Below, piece after piece: positions 16,713-24,674 of a stretch of 33,754 bases of DNA. The position numbers and the translations under genes are program-made. This DNA is from Ruminococcus sp. Its GTDB lineage: Bacteria > Bacillota > Clostridia > Lachnospirales > Lachnospiraceae. The notes under the pieces are model-generated. The model was given only the letters and a program-made list of their open reading frames with translations, was not told the DNA's origin and searched no databases. Location of the stretch: the NCBI GenBank assembly GCA_023663085.1, contig JAMPIB010000042.1, positions 1 to 33,754 on the forward strand, read 5' to 3'. The first letter of the stretch is position 1. Every line of letters starts with the position of its first letter.

Positions 16713-18218
16713 ATGGTTTATGTGTATTTATTTGTTATAGGTTCATATCTGCTGTTGTTTCTTCTCTCACGGAAAGAAGATATCTCTTCTTATAGAGAGG
16801 GGCAGGTAAAAAAGAGGTTTCCGGGGGAAGTCCTGTTTTTAAAGGGTGCTTCGTGGTGTATCCGGTGCAGGGAGAGGTTTTCGGCATATTTCAGCAGAAA
16901 AAATGCAGGCAGGATGTATGAAAAGCGCCTTGAAAGAAACAGACTCGGACAAAATCTGAAACTGCTGCATCCGGAGTTATCCGAAGGTTATCAGATAAGA
17001 GAATTTTATATAAAACAGTACAGTCTTGCATTATCAGTACTTTTTGCAGGAAATCTCTTATCGTTGTGTGTGGCGTTTAGCGCGCAGTCTGCAAGGATCG
17101 TGCAGGAGGGCGGTTATATCAACAGAAGATCTTACGGGGAGGGAGATATTGAAGTTTCCCTGCTGGCGCAGATAGAAGGAGAGGAGGGAAGCGAAATTTC
17201 CTATACGGTAGAGGAAAGAAAATATGATGCGGAGGAAATTACGTGTCTGTATAAAGAAGCGTCGGCACTTTTGCCTAAGATCATTCTGGGAGATAACAGC
17301 AGTCTGGAGTCGGTTACGGAGAATCTGCAGCTGGTAAGCGCCATAGAAGGATATCCATTCTCCATAGCGTGGGAGAGTAACAGTTATTCCCTCATACATA
17401 CCGATGGTACGGTATGTAATGAAACATTGCAGGAGGCACAGATTGTGATGTTGAGAGCGTATTTCCGGTATGAGGAGACGGAATTTGAAGAAGTATTTCC
17501 GGTACAGGTCAGACCGGCAGTTCTTACGAAAGAAGAGACGGTTCTAAAAAATATTAAAGAATCTCTGGCGGCGCAGGATGAAAAGAGCCGGACGGATACG
17601 GTAATGTTATTGCCGGAGCAGATAGGAACTAAAAATATCATATGGAAGGAGGTGATCCAGGATAGCAGCGGTTATTTCTTTCTTCTTATGTGTATTGCGG
17701 CGGTATTAGTATTTCTTTCCAAAAATAAAGAAGTGGAACAGAATCTGGAAAAAAGGAGCAGAGAATTATTATTGGATTATCCGGAGATTGTAAATAAATT
17801 AACGCTTTACATGGGAGCAGGAATGACAGTCCGCAGCGCTTTTTGGAAGATGGGCGAGGATTATAAAAAACAAAAGGTTTCTGATAGAAAGCGGTATGTA
17901 TATGAAGAAATTCTGCTGCTTTGCCATGAGTTGCAAAGCGGTGTATCGGAAACAGAGGTGTATGCGCATTTAGGGAAACGCTGCCGGTTACAGCCGTATA
18001 TGAAACTAAGTGCCTTGTTATCACAGAATTTGCGAAAAGGCAGTAATGATCTGCTGCGAATGCTGCGTCAGGAGGTGACAAGCGCTTTTGAAGAACGGAA
18101 AAATACCGCTAAAAAAGCAGGAGAGGAGGCCGGAACGAAACTGCTCATACCGATGATGATGATGTTATGTATCGTGATGGTATTGATCATGATTCCGGCT
18201 TTCTTTTCCTTTCATTAA
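16713..18218 (+). CDS. tadC: TadC-like platform protein with extracytoplasmic Ig-like insertion
   Basis: 501 residues against about 290-330 for ordinary TadC. The C-terminal F domain is clear (about 350-500: LLLDYPEIVNKLTLYMGAGMTV...ALLSQNLRKGSNDLLRMLRQE...AGTKLLIPMMMML). Predicted membrane helices lie at about 3-19, 104-124, 320-336 and 477-497. Between helices two and three is a stretch of ~195 residues expected outside the membrane. Within it, residues about 198-270 (ENLQLVSAIEGYPFSIAWES, IHTDGTVCNETL, AQIVMLRAYF, FPVQVRP) follow the pattern of an atrophied bacterial Ig-like domain: L-x-L, I-x-W-x-S, DG-x-V, V-x-L-x-A, V-x-V. Role as TadB partner is by homology and order; the insertion is unexplained. 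Confidence 0.88.
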   Translation: MVYVYLFVIGSYLLLFLLSRKEDISSYREGQVKKRFPGEVLFLKGASWCIRCRERFSAYFSRKNAGRMYEKRLERNRLGQNLKLLHPELSEGYQIREFYIKQYSLALSVLFAGNLLSLCVAFSAQSARIVQEGGYINRRSYGEGDIEVSLLAQIEGEEGSEISYTVEERKYDAEEITCLYKEASALLPKIILGDNSSLESVTENLQLVSAIEGYPFSIAWESNSYSLIHTDGTVCNETLQEAQIVMLRAYFRYEETEFEEVFPVQVRPAVLTKEETVLKNIKESLAAQDEKSRTDTVMLLPEQIGTKNIIWKEVIQDSSGYFFLLMCIAAVLVFLSKNKEVEQNLEKRSRELLLDYPEIVNKLTLYMGAGMTVRSAFWKMGEDYKKQKVSDRKRYVYEEILLLCHELQSGVSETEVYAHLGKRCRLQPYMKLSALLSQNLRKGSNDLLRMLRQEVTSAFEERKNTAKKAGEEAGTKLLIPMMMMLCIVMVLIMIPAFFSFH

Positions 18219-18267
18219 CAGGAGTTGACAAGAAGATACAAAATGAGCACGAAAAGGAGAAAAGAAG

Positions 18268-18456
18268 ATGAAAAAGAAAAAGTTGAAAAATTTTAAAAAT
18301 TTTCTGCACGAAGAAGAGGGTCTGGGCACCGTGGAGATTATATTAATAATCGTTGTGCTGATCGGTCTGGTCATTATCTTTAAGACGCAGTTACGATCTC
18401 TGGTGGAGAGCGTGTTCGAGAAGATCACATCTGACAGCAATACGGTAATGTCATGA
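18268..18456 (+). CDS. flp: Flp-type major pilin
   Basis: 62-residue prepilin, the likely main subunit of the pilus. A basic leader (KKKKLKNFKNFLHEEEG) ends in Gly18; cleavage there would leave LGTVEIILIIVVLIGLVIIF, with Glu at +5 as required for Flp and type IV pilins. One hydrophobic helix and a short tail follow. The size and Flp1-like sequence are typical of Firmicute Tad loci. AAGGAG lies upstream of the ATG, and the stop overlaps the start of the DUF5702 gene by four bases (ATGA). Substrate of one or both prepilin peptidases of this operon. Confidence 0.9.
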   Translation: MKKKKLKNFKNFLHEEEGLGTVEIILIIVVLIGLVIIFKTQLRSLVESVFEKITSDSNTVMS

Positions 18457-19889
18457 GGAAAGGGTATATAACGGTATTTCTGTCATTGTCTTTAACATTG
18501 ATCCTGTCCCTTGTATTCACGGTAATAGAAGGGGCACGGATCAGTGCCATACGGATGAAATTCGAGTGTGTGGCGGATATTGGCATGAATTCTGTGTTGG
18601 CGGAGTATAACAGAGAACTTTTAAATCAGTATGATCTGCTGTTCGTGGATACTTCTTACGGGAGCGGCAGGCCGTCTATAGCTGATACGGAAGAACATTT
18701 GCGCAATTATATACAGAAGAATCTGAGTGTACAGAAAAACAGCGGATTTCGCCAGAGCAGGGATTTTCTGGATATGCGAGTGGATGGTGTGGAGATTACA
18801 GCCTGTTCGATAGCCTCGGATGAGGAAGGCCGTGTATTGAAGAGACAGATAGCCGATTATATGGCGGATTATCCGACTGGCTGGCTGTTGGAAAAGATTA
18901 CAGGGAATATCGCACAATTAGAGAGCAGCGGCATGGAATCCCGTGATACGGCAGGCGAAAGAGCGCAATATCAGGCACAGATCGCAGAGATCGGACTGCC
19001 GAAACAGGAAGTAAAAGAGGGCGAGTTTGAGGAGGTGCCGTTAGATAATCCTGCGGATATTGCTAACGCAACACGCAGTATCGGTGTGCTGAATCTGGTG
19101 ATAGAGGATATAGAGAGCATATCGACCATAAAGGTAGCGCTTACGCAATATATTTCCCAGAGAACGCTTATGCAGGGAAACGGTGTGTGTGAAGAGGCTG
19201 TGAGGGTTTCCGGTGAGCCGAATGATATATTGTTTCTGGCATATCTGTTTGAAAAGTGCGGTTATTATGGAGAGGAAAAAGAAAATTCTCTGTTACGGTA
19301 TCAGATAGAATATATGATCGCCGGAAAAGATACCGACTGGCAGAATCTGGAATATGTCGCCAAAAAACTGCTCCGCTGGCGGGAGGCGGCCAATGTGCTC
19401 TATATCTTATCAGATGGAGCCAAGATCGCAGAAGCGGAGGCGATGGCTCTTGCGCTTACGGCAGTCATGTTGTCGCCGGCTCTGGCGGAGCCGGTCAAAT
19501 ATACGATCCTGTATGCCTGGGCCTATGTGGAAAGCTTACAGGATGTGAAGATTTTATTGCAGGGCGGCAAAGTGCCGGTTTTTAAAACATCTGCGGATTG
19601 GCGGACAGGGATCAACAGTATTAAAAATGTAAAAGAAAGTCTTTCTGATACGAAAGATGAGGGCAGGGGACTAAGTTATAAAGAATATCTGGAGATCATG
19701 CTGTTTCTTACAAATGACCATGACAGGACTTTCCGTGCCATGGATATCATGGAAATGGATATTAGAAAAACGCCGGGAAACAGCGGTTTCAGACTCGATG
19801 GATGTTTTGATACTTATCGTGCCAGACTGTCGGTCACAAGCGGCTTCGGTCATCATTATGAAATGGAGCGTCTGTACGGATTTTATTAA
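18453..19889 (+). CDS. DUF5702 protein, TadG/pseudopilin-like
   Basis: 478 residues. It begins MRKGYITVFLSLSLTLILSL: a short basic n-region, a Gly, then one hydrophobic helix (about 8-27), continuing VIEGARISAIRMKFECVADIGMNSVLAEYNRELLNQYDLLFVD, the pattern of the DUF5702 family found in clostridial Tad loci. The rest is a large, mostly helical extracytoplasmic part with no recognised catalytic motif. By position it probably corresponds to TadG-like minor components. It starts in the last codons of flp (4-base overlap) and is followed 21 nt later by the TadE-like gene. Confidence 0.85.
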   Translation: MRKGYITVFLSLSLTLILSLVFTVIEGARISAIRMKFECVADIGMNSVLAEYNRELLNQYDLLFVDTSYGSGRPSIADTEEHLRNYIQKNLSVQKNSGFRQSRDFLDMRVDGVEITACSIASDEEGRVLKRQIADYMADYPTGWLLEKITGNIAQLESSGMESRDTAGERAQYQAQIAEIGLPKQEVKEGEFEEVPLDNPADIANATRSIGVLNLVIEDIESISTIKVALTQYISQRTLMQGNGVCEEAVRVSGEPNDILFLAYLFEKCGYYGEEKENSLLRYQIEYMIAGKDTDWQNLEYVAKKLLRWREAANVLYILSDGAKIAEAEAMALALTAVMLSPALAEPVKYTILYAWAYVESLQDVKILLQGGKVPVFKTSADWRTGINSIKNVKESLSDTKDEGRGLSYKEYLEIMLFLTNDHDRTFRAMDIMEMDIRKTPGNSGFRLDGCFDTYRARLSVTSGFGHHYEMERLYGFY

Positions 19890-19910
19890 GTGGAAGGGAG
19901 GCAAAAGGGG

Positions 19911-20825
19911 ATGCCCTTTTTACAGTTACCTGATCAAGCGAATAAAAAACAATCGATGGCAAATTCTCTCCGGGCATATCTACATGTTCTTCAAAAAAAT
20001 GGAACAGTAAAAAGGGTGTCCTCTTTTGCCTCAAGGAAACTTAAAGGTTCCCTTACAGTAGAGGCCGCTTTTGCCCTGCCGCTTTTTCTGTTTTTCATAT
20101 TACAGGTCATGTCGGTCATTAATATGATCGGTATGCAGAGCAGGTTGAATGCGGCGCTCCACCAGACAGGAAATCAGATGGCGTTTGCCGGATACGCATA
20201 TGAAAAAACGTTGGGAAATGTCTGGCCGGAAGGAATCGCCTCGACAACATTCAGTACCCTTTATGCCAGAGATCAGATCCTGGACTATGCAGGCAGAGGA
20301 TATCTGGACAAATCCTGTATGGAGAATGGTGCGGCGGGTTTGTCATTTACGGGAACTTCCATTATGGAACATAATGATATGATAGAGATCTGTTTGTCAT
20401 ATCAGATAGAACCGATGTTTCCGATCATGGGATTTGCTTCTTTTGCCGTGGAGCAGAACTATTATGGGAGGGCGTGGACAGGCTACGATGTGGAGAATGG
20501 GATCAGCGATCTTACAGAAAATGATCCCATGGTGTATGTTACGGAGACGGGAACGGTTTACCATACGGATAGAAACTGTACCTATCTGAATCCGTCGATT
20601 GAGATGATACGTGCAGCGGATATTGATGGAAACAGAAACCAATCGGGCGGGAAATATTATGCCTGTGAACTGTGCGGTATAAAAAACGCGGAAGGAATGG
20701 TCTATATCACAGATCAGGGAAACAGTTATCATTGCAGTATGAACTGTTCCGGATTAAAAAGAACGATTTATACAATACCATTATCACAGACGAATGGAAG
20801 GGGGCATTGCTCAAAATGCAGATAA
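19911..20825 (+). CDS. TadE-like pseudopilin with two tandem C-terminal Cys/His modules
   Basis: 304 residues from ATG 19911 (GGGAGG 9 nt upstream; a GTG at 19890 is less likely). A basic leader ends KLKG, followed by SLTVEAAFALPLFLFFILQV: processing after Gly46 would leave Glu at +5, as in TadE pseudopilins. A globular part follows to about 205. The last ~95 residues hold two copies of one module: VYVTETGTVYHTDRNCTYL ... YYACELCG, and VYITDQGNSYHCSMNCSGL ... GHCSKC. Each has a His-Cys pair and a CxxC, a likely metal site of a kind seen in short C-terminal modules of extracellular proteins. The stop overlaps the next gene by 10 nt. Confidence 0.85.
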   Translation: MPFLQLPDQANKKQSMANSLRAYLHVLQKNGTVKRVSSFASRKLKGSLTVEAAFALPLFLFFILQVMSVINMIGMQSRLNAALHQTGNQMAFAGYAYEKTLGNVWPEGIASTTFSTLYARDQILDYAGRGYLDKSCMENGAAGLSFTGTSIMEHNDMIEICLSYQIEPMFPIMGFASFAVEQNYYGRAWTGYDVENGISDLTENDPMVYVTETGTVYHTDRNCTYLNPSIEMIRAADIDGNRNQSGGKYYACELCGIKNAEGMVYITDQGNSYHCSMNCSGLKRTIYTIPLSQTNGRGHCSKCR

Positions 20826-21265
20826 CGGAATATTTGATAGAAGGAATGGCGTTTGTTTTTTTATGTGTATGTGCAGTATTTGATATATGCAAAAAGGAAA
20901 TACCAACAATACTGATCGGTCTGGGGATTATGGCGGCATCGGGCGTCGGTGTGTGGCGGATGCTAAACGGAACGCTGACTTTTGGCGAGACTGGCGCCTG
21001 TCTGTTGCCGGGGATATTTTTTCTCTTGATAAGTTTTTTCACAAAAGAAAAGATGGGATCCGGCGATGGGCTGATGCTGTTGGCTGTCGGGCTTTTTACG
21101 GGATTTTATCATTGTCTTTTTATATTGTGCATCAGCCTTGTTTTTTCTTCTGTTACAGCGTTGGTCTTATTGTTAATACATAAAGTCGGAAAAGAGAGCA
21201 GGATACCGTTTGCCCCTTTTCTGGCTCTGGGGATGGGGGTTGGATTTTTTGTCCGGGAAATATAG
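20816..21265 (+). CDS. prepilin peptidase (A24 family), second copy
   Basis: 149 residues, short for the family but with both catalytic aspartates: CAVFDICKKEIPT (about 19-31) and KMGSGDGLML (GxGD, about 80). Several hydrophobic helices. The ATG at 20816 overlaps the stop of the TadE-like gene (ATGCAGATAA); the ribosome binding site is weak (AAGGGGG about 12 nt upstream), so translation is probably coupled. A second peptidase inside the operon suggests separate processing of Flp and of TadE-like proteins, or redundancy. Confidence 0.87.
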   Translation: MQITEYLIEGMAFVFLCVCAVFDICKKEIPTILIGLGIMAASGVGVWRMLNGTLTFGETGACLLPGIFFLLISFFTKEKMGSGDGLMLLAVGLFTGFYHCLFILCISLVFSSVTALVLLLIHKVGKESRIPFAPFLALGMGVGFFVREI

Positions 21266-21701
21266 AAAATATGTGAAGGGGTATATGAGCGTAGAAGCTG
21301 GATTTATCATGCCATGGGTGATCTTTTTATTTGTCTTTCTGATCTATGGAAGTTTTTATCTCTATGATAAGTGCGTACTGTTTCAGGACGCTTATGCAGT
21401 ATGTTTTCGCGGCAGTATACAGAAAGAAGAGGAGCCGGCAGACTATATCAATGCGCATCTGACAGAACAGTTCGGCAGGAAATATTTCGGAACAGGGAGC
21501 GTAGAAGGAAGTGTCAGACAGTCGGGACAGAAGGTATATGTTTCCGGGATGTGCAGCGTTAAGGTGCCGTTTACAAATTTTCTGATGATGTCAGGAAACG
21601 AGGGCTGGCAAATCCGGACAGAAGCGGCGGCACAGATCATAAATCCGACAAAGATAATACGGAAATGCCGTATGGCGGAAAACATGATACAGAGTAAATG
21701 A
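21249..21701 (+). CDS. TadE-like pseudopilin, second
   Basis: About 150 residues. The N-terminus KYRKYVKG, then YMSVEAGFIMPWVIFLFVFLI, is a prepilin-type leader plus helix (Gly at cleavage site, Glu at +5). An extracytoplasmic domain of about 110 residues follows (GSVRQSGQKVYVSGMCSVKVPF...). The start is uncertain: TTG 21249 gives a basic leader, GTG 21273 gives VKGYMSVE directly, and upstream TTG 21240 or 21210 are less likely; all overlap or abut the peptidase stop. A minor pilus subunit by homology. Confidence 0.78.
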   Translation: MSGKYRKYVKGYMSVEAGFIMPWVIFLFVFLIYGSFYLYDKCVLFQDAYAVCFRGSIQKEEEPADYINAHLTEQFGRKYFGTGSVEGSVRQSGQKVYVSGMCSVKVPFTNFLMMSGNEGWQIRTEAAAQIINPTKIIRKCRMAENMIQSK

Positions 21702-21741
21702 ACAGATGAGCACAGCGATTACAGCGGAAAGGGCAGGAATA

Positions 21742-23139
21742 ATGATAGAATCAAAGTATTTTAAAGATTATGAACATAATTATCTGATCTTAAAATGTAA
21801 GGATGGCGGGGCGGGAGAAAGCTACTCCTATCGTATGCTGGCGTCCGGGAAAATAGAAAAATTACTTAAATGCAGCGTGAGAAATGTCAATGGAGATACT
21901 TATTTTTATTATGATATCAGTTCTAAGGTAACATTGGAGAATCTTTATCGGGGAAAGAAGATGTCTTATGAAGTAACAAAAGATTTTTTTAATCAGTTGG
22001 ATATGATCTACCGGAATCTGGGGCGCTTTTTTATGGAAGAGAAGGGACTGTTAATCCAGCCGGAAAATATTTATTATGATCTGACAAGCGGACAGTATCT
22101 GGGACTGTACTATCCGGGTGCGGATACAGAATGGGAGAATCCATACGAAGCGTTAATGGATTTTCTGATCGAGCACATTGACAGTAAAGATCAGAAACTC
22201 ACGGATATTGTTTACCGGCTCTATGAGATGGCGGGTGAGAAGTATTTTTCCATGGCGGAGGTACCGGAGATGTTTGAAGAGGGAGAGGAGAGCGTCGTTT
22301 CGGAATGTATTATAACAGATGCGAAAATGGATACTGGCGAGCAGCCCTTTTTGCAAGAATATGAGCAATGGGGACATATAGAGACAGGAACAGATATGGA
22401 AACAGCGCTGGAAACAAAGACCAAAACAGTGCGGAGGATACCTTCCCGTAGAAAAATTACCCCGTTTTACGCCTGCTTTGCAGGCTTGTCGCTTTGCGGG
22501 ATCGGAGCAGCCGTCTGGGTATATCTACAATTTGAACTGACACAGCAGGAGTTTATGATGGTCGTATGTTGTTCAGCAGTTATGGGACTCTGCTTTCTGC
22601 TTTCTCTTATACAGGCGCTGCGGTCTATTGGTAAAAATAAAGAGGCCGAAGAAAAAGATGAATTGTTGAAGAGGGATATTGAAGATGAATTCCGGGAAGA
22701 ACGGCCGGTTGCCTTAGACGGGGTACTGGACAAAAATATGGATGTATCTGTTGCCGGGATACCTTACACAGAGAATACATCGTGTCGGGAGACGTCTGAT
22801 ACACAGTACAGTGAGACGGTCTTTATTGATGTCAGAAAACAGAAAGCGGAATATAAACTATATGCGCTGGATAAGAAAAATAAAAAACATATAGAATTAA
22901 CGAGATTTCCCTTTACGATTGGCAAGATGGCGGGATGCGTGGATTGTGTGCTTGCGGATGATTCCATAAGCAGGCTCCATGCGCGTATTGAAAGAGAGAA
23001 TGAAAAGATTTATCTGACGGATATGAATTCTACGAACGGGACTTATAAGAACGGCCTGCGTATGGAACCGAGCGAGACTATCGAGATAGAGCCGGGGGAT
23101 GAGATCCGTTTCGGGAAACTGAATTATTGTTATCGGTAG
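21742..23139 (+). CDS. DUF6382 and FHA-domain membrane protein
   Basis: 465 residues from ATG 21742 (AGGA 4 nt upstream; an in-frame ATG 12 codons earlier has no ribosome binding site). Residues about 1-185 match the DUF6382 layout (YFKDYEHNYLILK... FFNQLDMIYRNLGRFFMEEKGLLIQPENIYYD), reminiscent of a catalytically empty kinase-like fold. Two membrane helices follow (about 242-260 and 271-291), then a charged linker and an FHA domain (372-465) with TIGK, DDSISRLHARI and NSTNGT, the phosphothreonine-binding residues. It would read Ser/Thr phosphorylation at the membrane. As last gene of the pilus operon it may couple pilus assembly to a Hanks-type kinase, none of which is in this window. Confidence 0.88.
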   Translation: MIESKYFKDYEHNYLILKCKDGGAGESYSYRMLASGKIEKLLKCSVRNVNGDTYFYYDISSKVTLENLYRGKKMSYEVTKDFFNQLDMIYRNLGRFFMEEKGLLIQPENIYYDLTSGQYLGLYYPGADTEWENPYEALMDFLIEHIDSKDQKLTDIVYRLYEMAGEKYFSMAEVPEMFEEGEESVVSECIITDAKMDTGEQPFLQEYEQWGHIETGTDMETALETKTKTVRRIPSRRKITPFYACFAGLSLCGIGAAVWVYLQFELTQQEFMMVVCCSAVMGLCFLLSLIQALRSIGKNKEAEEKDELLKRDIEDEFREERPVALDGVLDKNMDVSVAGIPYTENTSCRETSDTQYSETVFIDVRKQKAEYKLYALDKKNKKHIELTRFPFTIGKMAGCVDCVLADDSISRLHARIERENEKIYLTDMNSTNGTYKNGLRMEPSETIEIEPGDEIRFGKLNYCYR

Positions 23140-23183
23140 TAACGCCTGTACATCCTGCCTGTACGTCCGGAGCGTTCCGGATA

Positions 23184-23211
23184 TTGACGAAGTGCTTGTG
23201 ACTGATATACA
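23184..23211 (+). promoter_or_regulatory. extended -10 promoter for the DUF6171 gene
   Basis: TTGACG (23184-23189), 16 nt, TATACA (23206-23211) preceded by TGA (extended -10). It would start near 23218, so an ATG at 23212 cannot be the start for transcripts from it. Just upstream is a self-complementary TCCGGA-gcgt-TCCGGA without a T-run. Confidence 0.5.
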
Positions 23212-23250
23212 ATGAGACTGTTGGATCATAAACAACAGGAAGTTAAGAGC

Positions 23251-23544
23251 GTGACAGTGATGGACAAAGAAGATACCGGACGGATGCGGATCTGCAAAAA
23301 ATGTCTGATACGAGATATGGAAAGATCAGAGTATTTTGAAAATCTGCATAACTATATTGAGAATCTGGATGAAGATATTAAAGTGGACGGGCAGATATAT
23401 GAAGAACGTCTGGCATTTTGCAAAGACTGTGATCTGTTATTGGATGGTATGTGCAGAGCCTGCGGCTGTTTTGTGGAATTGCGGGCGGCTCTTCGCAAGA
23501 ATGCCTGTCCTTATGATAAGTGGATGGCGCAGATTCCTGTTTGA
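23251..23544 (+). CDS. DUF6171 family small zinc-ribbon-like protein
   Basis: 97 residues from GTG 23251, which has AGGA 10 nt upstream; ATG 23260 is possible, and ATG 23212 coincides with the promoter. Cysteine pairs RICKKC, FCKDC and MCRACGCF, plus NACPYDKW, are spaced like two metal-binding sites, between which lies a helical stretch (YFENLHNYIENLDEDIKVD). This is the DUF6171 pattern of Clostridia; no function is known. Soluble, probably cytoplasmic. First gene of the next group. Confidence 0.75.
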   Translation: MTVMDKEDTGRMRICKKCLIRDMERSEYFENLHNYIENLDEDIKVDGQIYEERLAFCKDCDLLLDGMCRACGCFVELRAALRKNACPYDKWMAQIPV

Positions 23545-23599
23545 CATGATAACGTGAAAATGTTACTCTCAAAAGTAAAAAGAAAGGCATAACGTTGTT

Positions 23600-24661
23600 A
23601 TGGTATTTGCGCAGTTAGAAAACTTGATGTTAGAATACGGTTTTCAGAAAGTGCCCTCGAATCTTCCTGAATTTACGTTTTTCTTTCGCCTGGAGAGCAC
23701 TTATGTGAATGTATTGCATGTGATCGAGTACAAGCAGGGATTGTATATCACAGAGGATCAGTATGAGCATATCAAGGGTAAGATCAACGATTTTTTCCGT
23801 GAAAAAGGGATGAGCGAAATACATATTTTATCGCTTCTTATCAGCCCGGATACGGAAAAGAGCAGGGTTCTTTGCGGGAACGATGCCTTTTGCTGGCTGA
23901 TCGATCCAGTGGAGAACAGACTGCTTATTCATGAAAATCAGGTTGCTGATTTTTATGGTATGAAAAAGATACTGGAAGATTTTCTGTATGATATTTCCGC
24001 GGGTGCATATGCGCAGCAGGAAACAGGAGAAAGAGAAAGCGCTGCACGTAAAGGCTATCTGGATAAAGAAGAAAGCACGGCGGCAGGGGCATGGGTAAAT
24101 ATCGGCCTGATCCTTCTCAATGTGATCTTATTTGTGATATGTACATTTACGGATGATTTGTTATATAATATAGGTGCTTTCAGTATTTATAATATTATAG
24201 AGGATCATGAATGGTACCGTATTTTTTCCAGTATGTTTTTACATGCGGATATCGGACACCTGGTCAGCAACATGCTGGTATTGTATTATATCGGCAATGT
24301 GATAGAAAAGCATGTCGGGCACTTGTCTTATATGGTGCTGTATTTTCTGTCAGGATTTGTCGGCAGTATTTTTTACGCTGGGTATGAACTGCTTACGGGA
24401 AACTATATGTGTTCTGTAGGCGCCAGCGGAGCGGTTTTTGGAGTGGAGGGCGCGCTTTTGATGCTGGCGCTTTTGCATAAAGGTGAACTTGCTGATGTGA
24501 CGGTGGGCAGGATAGTGTTTACAATCTTTTTTGCCCTGTATTGCGGGTTCACGAGCAGCTATGTAAATAATGCGGCGCATGTCGGCGGTGTTTTGAGCGG
24601 ATTTCTGATGGCGGGTATTTTTTGGCTGTTGTCGCCCAAACTAAAGAAAAAACAGGATTAA
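23600..24661 (+). CDS. rhomboid-family intramembrane serine protease
   Basis: 353 residues: a cytoplasmic N-terminal domain (1-160) and a rhomboid core with six or more helices (165-345). Catalytic Ser276 lies in GASGAVFG and His327 in NAAHVGG; the supporting HADIGHLVSN (215-224) provides the conserved His and Asn. These enzymes cut transmembrane segments of substrate proteins. The layout, with an N-terminal soluble domain, resembles Bacillus GluP (YqgP). Start ATG 23600 has GAAAGG 12 nt upstream. The downstream gene follows after 13 nt. Confidence 0.93.
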   Translation: MVFAQLENLMLEYGFQKVPSNLPEFTFFFRLESTYVNVLHVIEYKQGLYITEDQYEHIKGKINDFFREKGMSEIHILSLLISPDTEKSRVLCGNDAFCWLIDPVENRLLIHENQVADFYGMKKILEDFLYDISAGAYAQQETGERESAARKGYLDKEESTAAGAWVNIGLILLNVILFVICTFTDDLLYNIGAFSIYNIIEDHEWYRIFSSMFLHADIGHLVSNMLVLYYIGNVIEKHVGHLSYMVLYFLSGFVGSIFYAGYELLTGNYMCSVGASGAVFGVEGALLMLALLHKGELADVTVGRIVFTIFFALYCGFTSSYVNNAAHVGGVLSGFLMAGIFWLLSPKLKKKQD

Positions 24662-24674
24662 AGAGAGGATTACG

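Noticed and set aside
20672-20815. A longer start for the second prepilin peptidase (48 extra residues)
   Set aside because: The extension is read out of frame over the CxxC module of the upstream gene and is Lys/Arg-rich, unlike a peptidase N-terminus; ATG 20816 overlaps the upstream stop in the usual coupled way.
23143-23182. Hairpin TCCGGA-gcgt-TCCGGA after the FHA gene as a terminator
   Set aside because: No T-tract follows; the sequence runs straight into a -35 box, so at most it is a weak structure.
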